Origin: Aestuariispira insulae
GTDB lineage: Bacteria; Pseudomonadota; Alphaproteobacteria; UBA8366; Aestuariispiraceae
DNA length: 64,000 bases
Direction: 5' to 3'
Assembly (NCBI RefSeq): GCF_003385955.1
Contig: NZ_QRDW01000001.1
Coordinates: forward strand, 789,893 to 853,892
Shown here: positions 43,885 to 54,678 of the stretch, piece after piece
How the letters are laid out: the number at the start of each line of letters is the position of its first letter
Numbering within the stretch: position 1 is the stretch's first letter
The notes under the pieces: model-generated
What the model was told of the DNA's origin: nothing
Databases searched by the model: none
The model's input: the letters and a program-made list of their open reading frames with translations, nothing else
Made by a program: the position numbers and the translations under genes

Positions 43885-45459
43885 ATGACAATGAAATTCT
43901 CACGACGCGGCTTTTTGACCTCCGCTTCCGCAACCGGCTTTGCCATGGCCACCGGCTTTGCCATGCCGAGCCTTTCCCGGGCCGCCTCCCGGCCACAGAT
44001 CACTCACGGCTTGCAGTCCGGTGATGTCACCACCGATTCCGGTATGATCTGGGCGCGCACCGACCGCCCGGCCCGGATGATGGTTGAATATGACGTCACC
44101 GACAGTTTCCGTAACCCGGTCCGGATGGCACCGATCAACGCCCTTCCCGAGAGCGATCTGGCCGCCAAGCGCCTGATCGAAAACCTGCCGTCCGACCAGG
44201 ATATCTTCTATCGGGTTCAGTTCGCCGACCTCAATGACATCAATGCGCTTTCCGAGCCGATGGTCGGCCATTTCCGGACCGCACCGGCATCGCGGCGAAA
44301 CATCCGCTTTGCCTGGTCCGGTGACACCGCCGGTCAGGGCTGGGGCATCGACAAGGACCGGGGCGGCATGAAAACCTATACCACCATGGCCAAGCATCAG
44401 CCTGACTTTTTCATCCATTCCGGCGACACCGTCTATGCCGATGGCCCGCTGAAGGATGAAGTTGCCCTGAAGGACGGCACGGTTTGGAAAAACCTGATGA
44501 CCCAGGAAAAATCCAAAGTGGCGGAAACCCTGGCGGAATATCGCGGCCAGTGGAAATACAATCTGATGGATGACAATGTTCGTGACTTCAACGCCCAGGT
44601 ACCCACCTTCTTCCAGTGGGACGACCATGAAGTTGTCAACAACTGGTCCGACGCCAAGAACCTGATGGCCGATGATCGTTACAGCGAAAAGAATGTCCAT
44701 GTTTTGGCCGCCCGTGCCAGCCGGGCTTTCCATGAAATGACCCCGATCCGCCAAACGCCGTCCGAGCCGGGCCGTGTTTACCGCCAGATCAGCTATGGGC
44801 CGATGCTGGACGTCTTCTTCCTGGATTTGCGTTCCTATCGCGGCCCCAACGGCGCGTCCATGGAAGCGGAGATGAACCCGGCCTCCCGAATTTTGGGCGC
44901 TGAACAGCTGGCCTGGTTGAAGAAATCCCTGGCCGCCTCCAAAGCCACCTGGAAAGTGATCGCCTGTGACATGCCGATCGGCCTGATCGTTTGGGACAAC
45001 TGGAAAGAAAAAGCCGGTGCGGAAGCGGTTTCCAACGGCGACCACGGCGCCGCCAAGGGCCGAGAGCTGGAATTTGCCGATCTGCTGCGCTTCATCAAGA
45101 ATGCCGACATTGAAAACATCGTCTGGCTGACTGCTGATGTGCATTACACCGCAGCTCACTACTATAACCCGGACAAAGCCAGTTTCCAGGATTTCAAACC
45201 TTTCTGGGAATTTGTCTCCGGCCCGATCCATGCAGGCACCTTTGGGCCGAACGACCTGGACAAAACCTTTGGCCCCGAAGTCAAATTCGTCAAGGCACCG
45301 ACCAAGGAACAGGGGGCAAACCTGCCGCCGTCCATGGGGCTTCAATTCTTTGGCCTTGTGGATATCGACGGCCAAACCGAACAGCTCACTGTGCGCCTGA
45401 TGGATCGCGACGATTCGGAGTTGCACAAAATCACGCTCGATCCGGTCCGCCGTAGCTGA
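43885..45459 (+). CDS. phoD: PhoD-family alkaline phosphatase, Tat-exported
   Basis: A 524-residue protein with a twin-arginine signal (SRRGFLT, Arg7-Arg8) and cleavage after a long Ala/Thr/Gly-rich core near residue 32. The PhoD N-terminal domain (about 38-140) is followed by the metallophosphatase domain, with FAWSGDTAGQ, FFIHSGDTVYADGP, FFQWDDHEVVNNW and LTADVHYTA as metal-binding blocks. PhoD enzymes are calcium/iron-dependent phosphodiesterases and monoesterases that act in the periplasm or outside it, often under phosphate limitation. I find no convincing Pho box upstream. GGAGCAGGAT precedes ATG 43885. Confidence 0.92.
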   Translation: MTMKFSRRGFLTSASATGFAMATGFAMPSLSRAASRPQITHGLQSGDVTTDSGMIWARTDRPARMMVEYDVTDSFRNPVRMAPINALPESDLAAKRLIENLPSDQDIFYRVQFADLNDINALSEPMVGHFRTAPASRRNIRFAWSGDTAGQGWGIDKDRGGMKTYTTMAKHQPDFFIHSGDTVYADGPLKDEVALKDGTVWKNLMTQEKSKVAETLAEYRGQWKYNLMDDNVRDFNAQVPTFFQWDDHEVVNNWSDAKNLMADDRYSEKNVHVLAARASRAFHEMTPIRQTPSEPGRVYRQISYGPMLDVFFLDLRSYRGPNGASMEAEMNPASRILGAEQLAWLKKSLAASKATWKVIACDMPIGLIVWDNWKEKAGAEAVSNGDHGAAKGRELEFADLLRFIKNADIENIVWLTADVHYTAAHYYNPDKASFQDFKPFWEFVSGPIHAGTFGPNDLDKTFGPEVKFVKAPTKEQGANLPPSMGLQFFGLVDIDGQTEQLTVRLMDRDDSELHKITLDPVRRS

Positions 45460-45468
45460 CCGGCGGCA

Positions 45469-45496
45469 GGACACGCCCGGACCTCCGGGCGTGTCC
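45469..45496 (+). terminator. Hairpin after phoD
   Basis: Perfect 12-bp stem GGACACGCCCGG/CCGGGCGTGTCC with an ACCT loop, ten bases after the stop. It has no T-run, so it may be a Rho-dependent or stabilising structure. Confidence 0.5.
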
Positions 45497-45600
45497 ACCA
45501 CCGCTCGCGAACTGTTTACCCATAGCCCCCTTGTGGTGATCGCTCTCCTGACTGATCCTGTTCAGCCATCTTCGGGAAAACAACCAGGGAACGCCAAGCC

Positions 45601-46839
45601 ATGAAACGGGGTGACAGCCACAAGATCACTTTCACCAACCGCCAGGGGCAGACATTGGCGGCCAGGCTGGATCTGCCGTTGGAAACGCCTAGGGCTTATG
45701 CGCTTTTTGCCCATTGCTTTACCTGTTCTAAAGATATTTTCGCCGCCAGCCGGATCGCCCAGGGCCTAACAAATAATGACATTGCTGTGCTGCGATTTGA
45801 TTTCACAGGACTTGGTGCCAGCGAAGGAGAATTTGCCAATTCAAATTTCAGTTCCAATGTGGAAGACCTAGAGGATGCCGCCCGGTTTCTCGCAGAGGAA
45901 TATGAGTCCCCCGCACTCTTGATCGGCCATAGCCTGGGCGGGGCAGCAGTCCTGGTGGCAGCCCCCAGATTGGAAAGCGTGCAGGCGGTTGCCACCATCA
46001 ATGCGCCGGCCGATCCAGATCATGTGAAAGAGAATTTCCATTATGCCCTGCCGGAAATTCAGGAATCCGGTGCCGCGCAGGTAACCCTGGCTGGCCGCCC
46101 CTTCACAATCAAACGGCAGTTTCTGGAAGATATAGCCCAACAACGGCTGGCCGATGAAATTGCCACCATGAAAAAAGCACTGCTGGTGTTCCATGCTCCA
46201 CTGGATCAGCAGGTCGGCATTGAAAATGCAGCTAAGATTTTTAAGGCCGCCAAACATCCCAAAAGCTTCATCTCCCTGGACCAGGCGGATCATCTGCTCA
46301 GCGACCGGCAGGATGCGATCTATGTGGCCGATCTTCTCGGATCCTGGGCACGGCGCTACCTTCCCGCCCCTGACTCTGCCATCCATCCAGAAGATCTGTC
46401 AGAAGGCGAAGTTTTGGTTCAGGAAAACGGTGTCGGCCGGTTCTCCCAAACCATATCGGTCGGCGGACGCCATAAACTTCTTGCGGATGAGCCGCCGCGG
46501 ATCGGCGGCACTGATACAGGCCCCACCCCCTATGATCTGCTGTTAAGCGGTCTTGGTGCCTGCACGACGATGACCATGCGCATGTATGCACAACGCAAGG
46601 GGCTTTCCCTTGATCGTGCCAAGGTCACATTACGCCATGAGAAGATTCATGCCGATGACTGCGAAAGCTGCGAGTCGCAGGGCGGCAAAATAGACAGGAT
46701 CGAGCGCAGAATAGAGCTTATCGGCGATCTCAGTAACAAAGAGCGGGCAAAACTGCTGGAGATTGCCGACAAATGCCCGGTTCACAGAACCCTGCATTCC
46801 GAAGTCCAGATCAACAGCCGCCTTGCAGATGACGAATAG
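45601..46839 (+). CDS. Bifunctional alpha/beta hydrolase-OsmC fusion protein
   Basis: A 412-residue two-domain protein. Residues 1-255 form an alpha/beta hydrolase with the nucleophile elbow GHSLGGAAVL (Ser near 109), a FDFTGLGASEGEF segment and a C-terminal His in DQADHLLS. Residues 275-408 form an OsmC domain, with GLGACTTMTMRMYAQRKGL (first Cys) and KCPVHRTLHSE (second Cys). Fusions of this type are known in proteobacteria. They plausibly hydrolyse a thioester or ester and remove a peroxide, but the substrate is not known. GGGAACG precedes ATG 45601. It converges on the acyl-CoA synthetase gene. Confidence 0.9.
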   Translation: MKRGDSHKITFTNRQGQTLAARLDLPLETPRAYALFAHCFTCSKDIFAASRIAQGLTNNDIAVLRFDFTGLGASEGEFANSNFSSNVEDLEDAARFLAEEYESPALLIGHSLGGAAVLVAAPRLESVQAVATINAPADPDHVKENFHYALPEIQESGAAQVTLAGRPFTIKRQFLEDIAQQRLADEIATMKKALLVFHAPLDQQVGIENAAKIFKAAKHPKSFISLDQADHLLSDRQDAIYVADLLGSWARRYLPAPDSAIHPEDLSEGEVLVQENGVGRFSQTISVGGRHKLLADEPPRIGGTDTGPTPYDLLLSGLGACTTMTMRMYAQRKGLSLDRAKVTLRHEKIHADDCESCESQGGKIDRIERRIELIGDLSNKERAKLLEIADKCPVHRTLHSEVQINSRLADDE

Positions 46840-46856
46840 GGCGCGCTGGAATTAGC

Positions 46857-48473
46857 TCAGCTATTTTCAGGCAGATCCCGCAATTTACGCCGCATCACTT
46901 TACCCGTCGTCGTCATCGGCAATTCCCGGACATAGGCAATAGCGCGCGGATATTCATGGGCCGCCAGTTTGGTTTTCACATAAGTCTGGATCTCACGGGT
47001 CAGTGTTTCATCTTCTGAAAAACCGTCCCGCAGAACGATATAGGCTTTCACCGACTGCGTCCTGATCGGATCTGGAACGCCAATCACCGCCGCCAACTGA
47101 ACGGCCGGATGGTTGATCAGGCAATCCTCAATCTCGCCCGGTCCAACGCGATAGCCCGCCGTCGTGATTACGTCATCGTCGCGCCCGATATACCAGAGAT
47201 AGCCATCTTCATCTTTCTTGCCAGTATCCCCGGTCAGCAGCCAGTCACCAATGAATTTTTCCGCCGTCGCCTGCTCATTTTGCCAATAGCGCAAAAACAT
47301 GACCGGATCCGGACGGCGCACTGCAATCAGACCTTGTTCACCGGCGGGCAAAACATTGCCATCTGCATCAATGACCTCAACCTGGTGTCCCGGGATCGGT
47401 TTGCCCATGGAACCCGGCCGGATATCCATTGCCTGCTCACAACAGCCCACCACCAGATTACATTCCGTCTGGCCGTAAAACTCATTGATATTGATGCCGA
47501 ATGTCTCCCGTCCCCAATCAAGCAGGCCAGCCCCCAGGCTTTCCCCGCCGGATCCGATGGAACGCAAATCATGGGAGAAACGCTCCCTTGGCTTTTCCAC
47601 CTGACGCATCAGTTTCAAAGCGGTCGGGGGCATAAAAACATTACGGACCTTGAAATCCGCCATCAGGCGGAAGGCCTCTTCCGGGTCAAATTTTGCGGCG
47701 CGATAAGCCAGAACCGGCTTACCATGATGCAAACTGGGCAACAGGACATCGATCAAGCCCCCGATCCAGGCCCAGTCTGCCGGTGTCCAGAAAAGGTCCT
47801 GATCCTGGGGAAAGAAATTATGCGGAAATTCAACGCCCGGCAGATGGCCCAGCAGAACCCGGTGCGCATGCAGAGCGCCTTTGGGATTCCCCGTTGTGCC
47901 GGACGTAAAGATGATCAGTGCCGGATCATCGGCTTTGGTCGGAACCGGTTCAAACCGGTCGGACGAGCGTTCCAGTAGAGCATGGAAATCCTGCGCGTCT
48001 TCCATACTGCCATCAATGCAGAAAACCGCTTCCAATGCCGGCAACCTGTCCCGGATTGTGGCGATCTTCTCCACCCCGGACTTGTCCGTCACCAAGAAAC
48101 GGGCACCGCTGGCAGATAACCTGTATTCCAGCGCCTCTTCCCCAAACAGCACAAAGAGTGGCACCGCGATCATGCCCGATTTATACGCCGCGATATGCGC
48201 GATCGCCGTTTCCGGCGCCTGGGGCAGTAATATGGCTAATCTGTCCTCACGCATGGCCCCATGGGCCGACAGCAGATTGGCGAAACGGTTGGATAGCGCT
48301 TTCAGGTCGCCAAAGCTATAATCGCGGACCTGACCGTCCTGGTCCCGGAAAATGATGGCTTTTGCGGCCGGGTTTTGACGGTCACAAATATCGACCCCGA
48401 TATTGTAATATTCAGGTATCTGCCATTGGAAGCTGTCATAGACTTCCCCGTACTGTCCAGCGGCTTTCAGCAT
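46857..48473 (-). CDS. AMP-dependent acyl-CoA synthetase (acetyl/medium-chain type)
   Basis: A 538-residue ANL enzyme. The P-loop is ALIIFTSGTTGNPKGALH (near 170-185). INEFYGQTECNLVVG is the adenine motif, LLTGDTGKKDEDGYLWYIGR precedes the hinge, and TTTGKVMRRKL supplies the C-terminal catalytic lysine. It resembles the group that includes AcsA-like and medium-chain acyl-CoA synthetases, so the acyl chain is probably short to medium. I choose ATG 48473, preceded by AAGAAGGGTG, over the ATG at 48491. It is transcribed alone. Confidence 0.92.
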   Translation of the reverse strand: MLKAAGQYGEVYDSFQWQIPEYYNIGVDICDRQNPAAKAIIFRDQDGQVRDYSFGDLKALSNRFANLLSAHGAMREDRLAILLPQAPETAIAHIAAYKSGMIAVPLFVLFGEEALEYRLSASGARFLVTDKSGVEKIATIRDRLPALEAVFCIDGSMEDAQDFHALLERSSDRFEPVPTKADDPALIIFTSGTTGNPKGALHAHRVLLGHLPGVEFPHNFFPQDQDLFWTPADWAWIGGLIDVLLPSLHHGKPVLAYRAAKFDPEEAFRLMADFKVRNVFMPPTALKLMRQVEKPRERFSHDLRSIGSGGESLGAGLLDWGRETFGININEFYGQTECNLVVGCCEQAMDIRPGSMGKPIPGHQVEVIDADGNVLPAGEQGLIAVRRPDPVMFLRYWQNEQATAEKFIGDWLLTGDTGKKDEDGYLWYIGRDDDVITTAGYRVGPGEIEDCLINHPAVQLAAVIGVPDPIRTQSVKAYIVLRDGFSEDETLTREIQTYVKTKLAAHEYPRAIAYVRELPMTTTGKVMRRKLRDLPENS

Positions 48474-48576
48474 CACGCACCCTTCTTTCATTGCGCGTGC
48501 CTTATATCACGATGCAGAATCCCGCTCCCAGAAAAATCAACGTAAACCCCGTGACAATTACTGGGTATCCGAAATG

Positions 48577-48608
48577 AAAAAACCGGCTGAGGGGGCAGCC
48601 GGTTTTTC
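48577..48608. terminator. Bidirectional terminator
   Basis: Twelve-bp stem AAAAACCGGCTG/CAGCCGGTTTTT with a six-base loop. It serves the lipoprotein gene on the minus strand. Confidence 0.85.
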
Positions 48609-48644
48609 AACTTCATATCACAGCAATAGTAACTGCTGCCCGCC

Positions 48645-49613
48645 TTACATCGTGAAGGAGATCGCGTTTTTCTGGCGGTCTTCCCCCTCACCGGAAACGC
48701 GTACCTTTCCTTCATCACCTTGATACAGTTTCAGGCGGCCTTCTGCGGCCTGTCCGGCGCTGCATTCAATATTCCAGCTTCCTTTGGCCAGATCGCCACG
48801 CTTCATCTGATCAAGGGCTTTATCAAGAATGAAGTCCCCTTTGCATGTACCGGTTTTCGGATCTTCAAATGAAATCACGCCATCATAACTGGTATACATA
48901 CGGCTGTTGATATCAAGCTTCTGCTTATCAAAAACGCCGTTCCAGATAATCTCTACACGATCCGCCTTAAACCCGGTCATGGTGCTGGTTTGCCCCGCGG
49001 AACCGGAAGCCTTTTTCGGCTTCTCGCTGTTTGCAACCTTGATCACTTCCCCTTCATTGAGGACTTGAACGCTTTTGATCACCTTTTCCGCCTTAGCGCT
49101 ATCGATCTGGCTCTGATCACAAAACAGGCCATTCAATTCCCTGTTCCCCCCTCTGCTGGACAGATGGCCACCCCATTTAACAACGAAAAACATGCAATGC
49201 CCGCCATTGTCTTCAAAGGTGACATAATCTGCACGGCCCTCTGTGTAGACAACAAAAGCAGGTTCGCTGTGGTTCGGCGGGGTATCGAAAAACACTGTCA
49301 TCTGTTCATCGATCGAACGTTTCGGATAATAATACTCCACATCGGTCAGCTTCCAAAAAAGCAGGACGAGTGACGGGAAGGCACCACTTTTGGGCCCATA
49401 ATTGGCCTGGAGATATTTCTGGCGATAATCAACCGAACGCCCGGCGAGGAATTTTCTATACCCTCCCTCAATGCCCGGATAATCAAATACCAGAGGACTT
49501 TCCGCCTCTGTCAGCGCACGGTTGCGAACCCCCAGATCAGAATCTGACACACAGGCAGACAAGGCCGCCAGGGTGCCAAACAGCATCGTCAGCTGTAAAA
49601 CTCGTTTTTTCAT
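48645..49613 (-). CDS. Hypothetical lipoprotein
   Basis: A 322-residue protein with a signal peptide and lipobox LSAC (Cys near residue 21). The mature part has a segment with YPKRSIDEQMTVFFDTPPN and GHCMFFVVKWGGH, then a Gly/Ser/Lys linker near 205, then a small beta-rich domain near 220-320 (DGVISFEDPKTGTCKGDF and GSWNIECSAGQAAEG) that looks like a repeat-free beta barrel. I do not recognise a family. It follows the DUF2927 lipoprotein gene by nine bases, so the two are co-transcribed. Confidence 0.7.
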   Translation of the reverse strand: MKKRVLQLTMLFGTLAALSACVSDSDLGVRNRALTEAESPLVFDYPGIEGGYRKFLAGRSVDYRQKYLQANYGPKSGAFPSLVLLFWKLTDVEYYYPKRSIDEQMTVFFDTPPNHSEPAFVVYTEGRADYVTFEDNGGHCMFFVVKWGGHLSSRGGNRELNGLFCDQSQIDSAKAEKVIKSVQVLNEGEVIKVANSEKPKKASGSAGQTSTMTGFKADRVEIIWNGVFDKQKLDINSRMYTSYDGVISFEDPKTGTCKGDFILDKALDQMKRGDLAKGSWNIECSAGQAAEGRLKLYQGDEGKVRVSGEGEDRQKNAISFTM

Positions 49614-49622
49614 AAATACCTC

Positions 49623-50327
49623 TTAACTTGCAGCCAAAATTAACAACAATTCCTGCTCGGCGCGTTTAAGCGCCTCTTCACGCTTCATACCAGGTTCGAG
49701 ATTAGGGCTATAGAGCGCCTTGAGCAGCATCTCGTCCCACTTGGTCATTTCATTTTCCGAGACAAAAGACGACATCGTTGATCGGATCCGCTGGGTATGT
49801 CCCCAAAACCCAAATACATGGAGTATTTCATGCTCCAAACAGGCAGTCATCACCCTTGGGCGCATACCGGGCAGATAGATGGACGCTTTTTTCAGCTTGC
49901 CACCATCTTCAGACTGGTTTCCCGGTTTAAAAATCTCGTCAATATTCGCATAACAACTGGCCCGTTCCGCACCATTGATCCGATAATCGCGATCAGTGGC
50001 ATTCAACGTAAACGTAATGTTTGTTTCCGTCAGTTTTTCAGCCCGAGAGACTTTTCTGCCGGCCACCGCACCAACCCTGGCCATCGCCCTGTCGATCTGT
50101 TCCAGCATGCCCGGTTCTGGTGAACCTTCCACCTGGACAAAATACCGAACCTCGCCTTCCCAACGGACAAGATAGGGGTTCCATTGCCGAACCTCAGCCC
50201 CCTGCCGGTCAGGTGCGACAAAAAACACCAGATCGTCAAAGGCCTGGACCAGGCGCTGATTCACTTCTTCAGGACTGTTGCAGGAGACGAGAAGAAGACA
50301 GGAAACAATCAAAGAAATAACTCGCAT
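49623..50327 (-). CDS. DUF2927 lipoprotein with zinc-protease motif
   Basis: A 234-residue protein with a lipobox LVSC (Cys16). The mature part opens with DDLVFFVAPDRQGAEVRQW, typical of DUF2927, and contains the zincin-like motif HEILHVFGFWGHT (HExxHxxGxxxH) near residue 168. That is one residue longer between the glycine and the last histidine than classical metzincins. A downstream Met in STMSS could be the Met-turn. The family is thought to be secreted metallopeptidase-like, with unknown substrate. It is the first of two lipoprotein genes. Confidence 0.8.
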   Translation of the reverse strand: MRVISLIVSCLLLVSCNSPEEVNQRLVQAFDDLVFFVAPDRQGAEVRQWNPYLVRWEGEVRYFVQVEGSPEPGMLEQIDRAMARVGAVAGRKVSRAEKLTETNITFTLNATDRDYRINGAERASCYANIDEIFKPGNQSEDGGKLKKASIYLPGMRPRVMTACLEHEILHVFGFWGHTQRIRSTMSSFVSENEMTKWDEMLLKALYSPNLEPGMKREEALKRAEQELLLILAAS

Positions 50328-50414
50328 GGCGCAAGTTATGGCGATGATACCGAACCTGTCAATCTTCTGGGTTTTTCTGAACTCAAGACCAAGCCGAACA
50401 TTCGGCCGGTGGTC

Positions 50415-50750
50415 TTAATTCACCTTATGTCGCGGCAGATAAACACCGCCGCACGATCCATCAAAATATTCCACAATAGCGGGATGATTGATCTCGTCCC
50501 CGGGCGCAACCTGTTTCAGATTTTGTTCAGAAACATAGGCGATATAGGGGGAATCACTGTCGGAAGAAACTGCAAACAGATGATAAAACGGCTGTTTCTT
50601 GTCTGGACGCACATCGGAAGGAATAGATTGATACCATTCTTCCGTATTCGCGAATTCCGGATCCACGTCAAAAATGACGCCTTTGAACCCATAGCGTTTA
50701 TGCTCCACAGGCGTTCCGATTGAAAATTTGGCCATTCGATAGTCGTACAT
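50415..50750 (-). CDS. hspQ: Heat shock protein HspQ
   Basis: A 111-residue protein matching the HspQ/YccV family (hemimethylated DNA-binding fold): FSIGTPVEHKRYGFKGVIFDVDPEF, QPFYHLFAVSSDSD and YIAYVSEQNL. In E. coli HspQ is a heat-shock protein that modulates Lon protease. The start ATG 50750 is supported by GTGAGGTC just upstream; a second ATG lies five codons later and begins closer to the family consensus MAKFSIG. It is downstream of no other gene on the same strand. Confidence 0.88.
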   Translation of the reverse strand: MYDYRMAKFSIGTPVEHKRYGFKGVIFDVDPEFANTEEWYQSIPSDVRPDKKQPFYHLFAVSSDSDSPYIAYVSEQNLKQVAPGDEINHPAIVEYFDGSCGGVYLPRHKVN

Positions 50751-50965
50751 GGTGACCTCACCATCTTTGTCTTTGTTGTTATGCCTGTAATTGTAATCGG
50801 GAAACCTTACTCGACATTTAAAAAAAGATTACTCGAACCTTAAGAAGACAGCCCGAAACGTCAAATACTGGCACAGACAAGCCAAACGGCCCCGGCCCCC
50901 AAGCTCACCAAAAAGCCGGATCATTTGAGCAACCGCCTAAAATCACGTTTTTGATTGAACCCGCG

Positions 50966-51337
50966 TCAGATGGCACCACGGGTATCATGAGGTCCATCTT
51001 CCAGAATGACACTCAGGAAGGCCAGAAAAGGTCGTCTGGCTTCACCCGGCATGTCCGAGATTTTTTTTGCCAATCTCAATAACACCGGTGAAATATCACT
51101 GTGCACTTCATGGTGCTCTCCTTCCAGACCATTGAAAAAGAAGGTCACCGGTGTTTCAAGGACGACACTGATATCCCAAAGCCTGCTGCATCCGATCCGA
51201 TTGCTGCCTTTTTCATATTTCTGGACTTGCTGGAAACTGATCCCGAGCCTCTCCGCCAGTCTTTCCTGGCTGAACCCTTTCAGCATCCGGGCCTCGCGAA
51301 CCTTCGCGCCCACGTAAATATCCGTTGGATGTGCCAT
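50966..51337 (-). CDS. XRE-family helix-turn-helix regulator
   Basis: A 123-residue protein. Residues 9-65 form a Cro/C1-type helix-turn-helix, with GAKVREARMLKGFSQERLAERLG as helices 1-2 and SFQQVQKYEKGSNRIG as the recognition helix. The helical C-terminal half (about 70-120) resembles the short dimerisation tails of many alphaproteobacterial XRE proteins that follow the same pattern. Its target is unknown. It is divergent from the LysR-headed regulator. Confidence 0.85.
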   Translation of the reverse strand: MAHPTDIYVGAKVREARMLKGFSQERLAERLGISFQQVQKYEKGSNRIGCSRLWDISVVLETPVTFFFNGLEGEHHEVHSDISPVLLRLAKKISDMPGEARRPFLAFLSVILEDGPHDTRGAI

Positions 51338-51489
51338 ATCCCCCCCTACTTAACCAATCAACAAGCAACCACCGCAAGCAGCAAAAATTATCACCGCCAA
51401 TGAGCCAGAGAAATCGTCAAAACGATTTATTTATTTAAAAAAACTTAATAAGTTTTGGGCAACAGGAACGGACCAACAGGATCAGAGCC

Positions 51490-52803
51490 ATCAGCCCCCC
51501 GATCAAAATACCAAGCATTCAGGCCATCTACGCCTTTATGGCGGCTGCGGACAACATCACCCTGCAGGACGCGGCACAAAGCCTGGGCAAATCTGTCGCC
51601 GCCCTTTCCATCCAAATTAAAGCGTTGGAAGACATCGCCGGCCAGCCTCTGTTTGAAAGGGCCGTGCGCGGAAAGCGATCCAAGCTGACCGATGCCGGAA
51701 AGCTTTATTACAGCCGCCTGCAATCCTCGCTCAACAATCTCTCTCCCGCGGATTTGAACCGGTCCTTGCCCACAGAGGTGATCGAGCTGGATTTCAACAG
51801 GGAAATCGACAACCAGTCACCCAAACTCAAAAAATTCTGGCAAGATCTTTCCAGCATCGATTTCGATCTGCGCAACGATCCGGACAAGGCCTATGCCCTG
51901 AAAAACGTCTCACTCTCCTTCCGGGAGGAAAATGGCCAATGGATCTACCACCATATTGGCCGCCGGAATGACTATGCGGAATATAAGGGATGGGATTATT
52001 GCCGAAATGCCATTGGCAAAGTTGCCATGCTCCGGCAACCAACAGGCCTGTTTCACCCATACGACTGGACCGTGACGAAAAATTATAACAAGGTCTTTGT
52101 CACTGGAGAGCCGAGCCTGTCACGGGTTCAAGGCTGGCTCGACGATGCCAACAACACCTATCGGCATGTCACCTATCACCGGATCGTGGTGCGGGTCGCC
52201 TCAAAAGACGGGCCGCTTATCATGGTCAAAGGCCTGATACAGAATTTCGATCTGCCTGAACCTTCCCTGAGGCCGAAGCTGATCTCTCTGGATGTTGAGC
52301 AGGTGGAAAGTTACAGTCCCTTCCTGGCCCGGTTCTACAAGGCGTGGCAGAAAAACCCCCTGTGGAATTCATCAGAGATCCGCGCCCTGCATCCGGAGCT
52401 TATGATGTGCAGGCCGCTTCGCCCCCATTATGAGACATTGGTCGCCGCCCATATTGGCGAGCGCCATAATGCTACCTTATATTTTGGCAATGCCTGGCGG
52501 GAAACGGCGATTGGTGTCTCGATCAGTGACCGGGATATCTGGGGGGAGTTCGACGAGAAAATCAATGACGGATATTATTCGACATTGAATACAGGCATCC
52601 CGAGCTTTGAGCTGTTACGGGCAGCTTACCCGCATAAGAGTGGCCGCATCATGCACGCTGTCTATTTCCGATTGATGCTGCGTCTGTTCCTGTCCGACGG
52701 GTCACCGGTACTGGTCAATATGCTGGAACAGCATGGAATGGAGGAAACATCCGCGGCCGCAACCGTCTTAGCGCAAAAGCTTCTTTCCAGGCTCTCCCCC
52801 TGA
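51490..52803 (+). CDS. LysR-type wHTH fused to two PAS-like repeats; start codon not standard
   Basis: The first 65 residues are a LysR-type winged helix domain, with LQDAAQSLGKSVAALSIQIKALED as the HTH and GQPLFERAVRGKR as the wing. The remaining 350 residues do not match the LysR effector domain but form two similar halves (about 115-260 and 305-420 from ATG 51538). Each has an Ile-Gly-x-Arg/Glu-Arg strand, a Trp...Ile-Gly helix, Tyr-x-x-x...Thr-Gly-x-Pro and Tyr-x-Arg/His-Arg strands, typical of PAS-like sensors. The first ATG (51538) lies inside the conserved HTH, and codons upstream still read IPSIQAIYAF, yet no ATG, GTG or TTG occurs in frame before the stop at 51436. ATC 51490 with AGGA eight bases upstream is a candidate start. 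Confidence 0.6.
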   Translation: MSPPIKIPSIQAIYAFMAAADNITLQDAAQSLGKSVAALSIQIKALEDIAGQPLFERAVRGKRSKLTDAGKLYYSRLQSSLNNLSPADLNRSLPTEVIELDFNREIDNQSPKLKKFWQDLSSIDFDLRNDPDKAYALKNVSLSFREENGQWIYHHIGRRNDYAEYKGWDYCRNAIGKVAMLRQPTGLFHPYDWTVTKNYNKVFVTGEPSLSRVQGWLDDANNTYRHVTYHRIVVRVASKDGPLIMVKGLIQNFDLPEPSLRPKLISLDVEQVESYSPFLARFYKAWQKNPLWNSSEIRALHPELMMCRPLRPHYETLVAAHIGERHNATLYFGNAWRETAIGVSISDRDIWGEFDEKINDGYYSTLNTGIPSFELLRAAYPHKSGRIMHAVYFRLMLRLFLSDGSPVLVNMLEQHGMEETSAAATVLAQKLLSRLSP

Positions 52804-52913
52804 AAAACCGGGCATGATCGCCCTCTACCAGGTGTTTCATTGATTGCATCCGGGCGCACATTCGGTTACATCGGGCGCTAGATTATCCAGATTTCGCGAG
52901 GAGAAGGTCCGAC

Positions 52914-54593
<1,680 letters not shown>

Positions 54594-54616
54594 CTGGTCT
54601 GTTGGGACTAAAAGGG

Positions 54617-54649
54617 AAAAGGCCGCGAAACTCGCGGCCCTTTCTTTTT
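54617..54649 (+). terminator. Rho-independent terminator after ettA
   Basis: Eight-bp GC stem GGCCGCGA/TCGCGGCC, extended by A-T pairs, with a three-base loop followed by CTTTCTTTTT. Confidence 0.88.
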
Positions 54650-54678
54650 GCAAGTGGTGCAGGAGAATTCAGCCCAAG

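Noticed and set aside
43900-45501. Long open frame on the minus strand across phoD
   Set aside because: It mirrors the PhoD codons, has no family features, and PhoD with its Tat signal is unambiguous.
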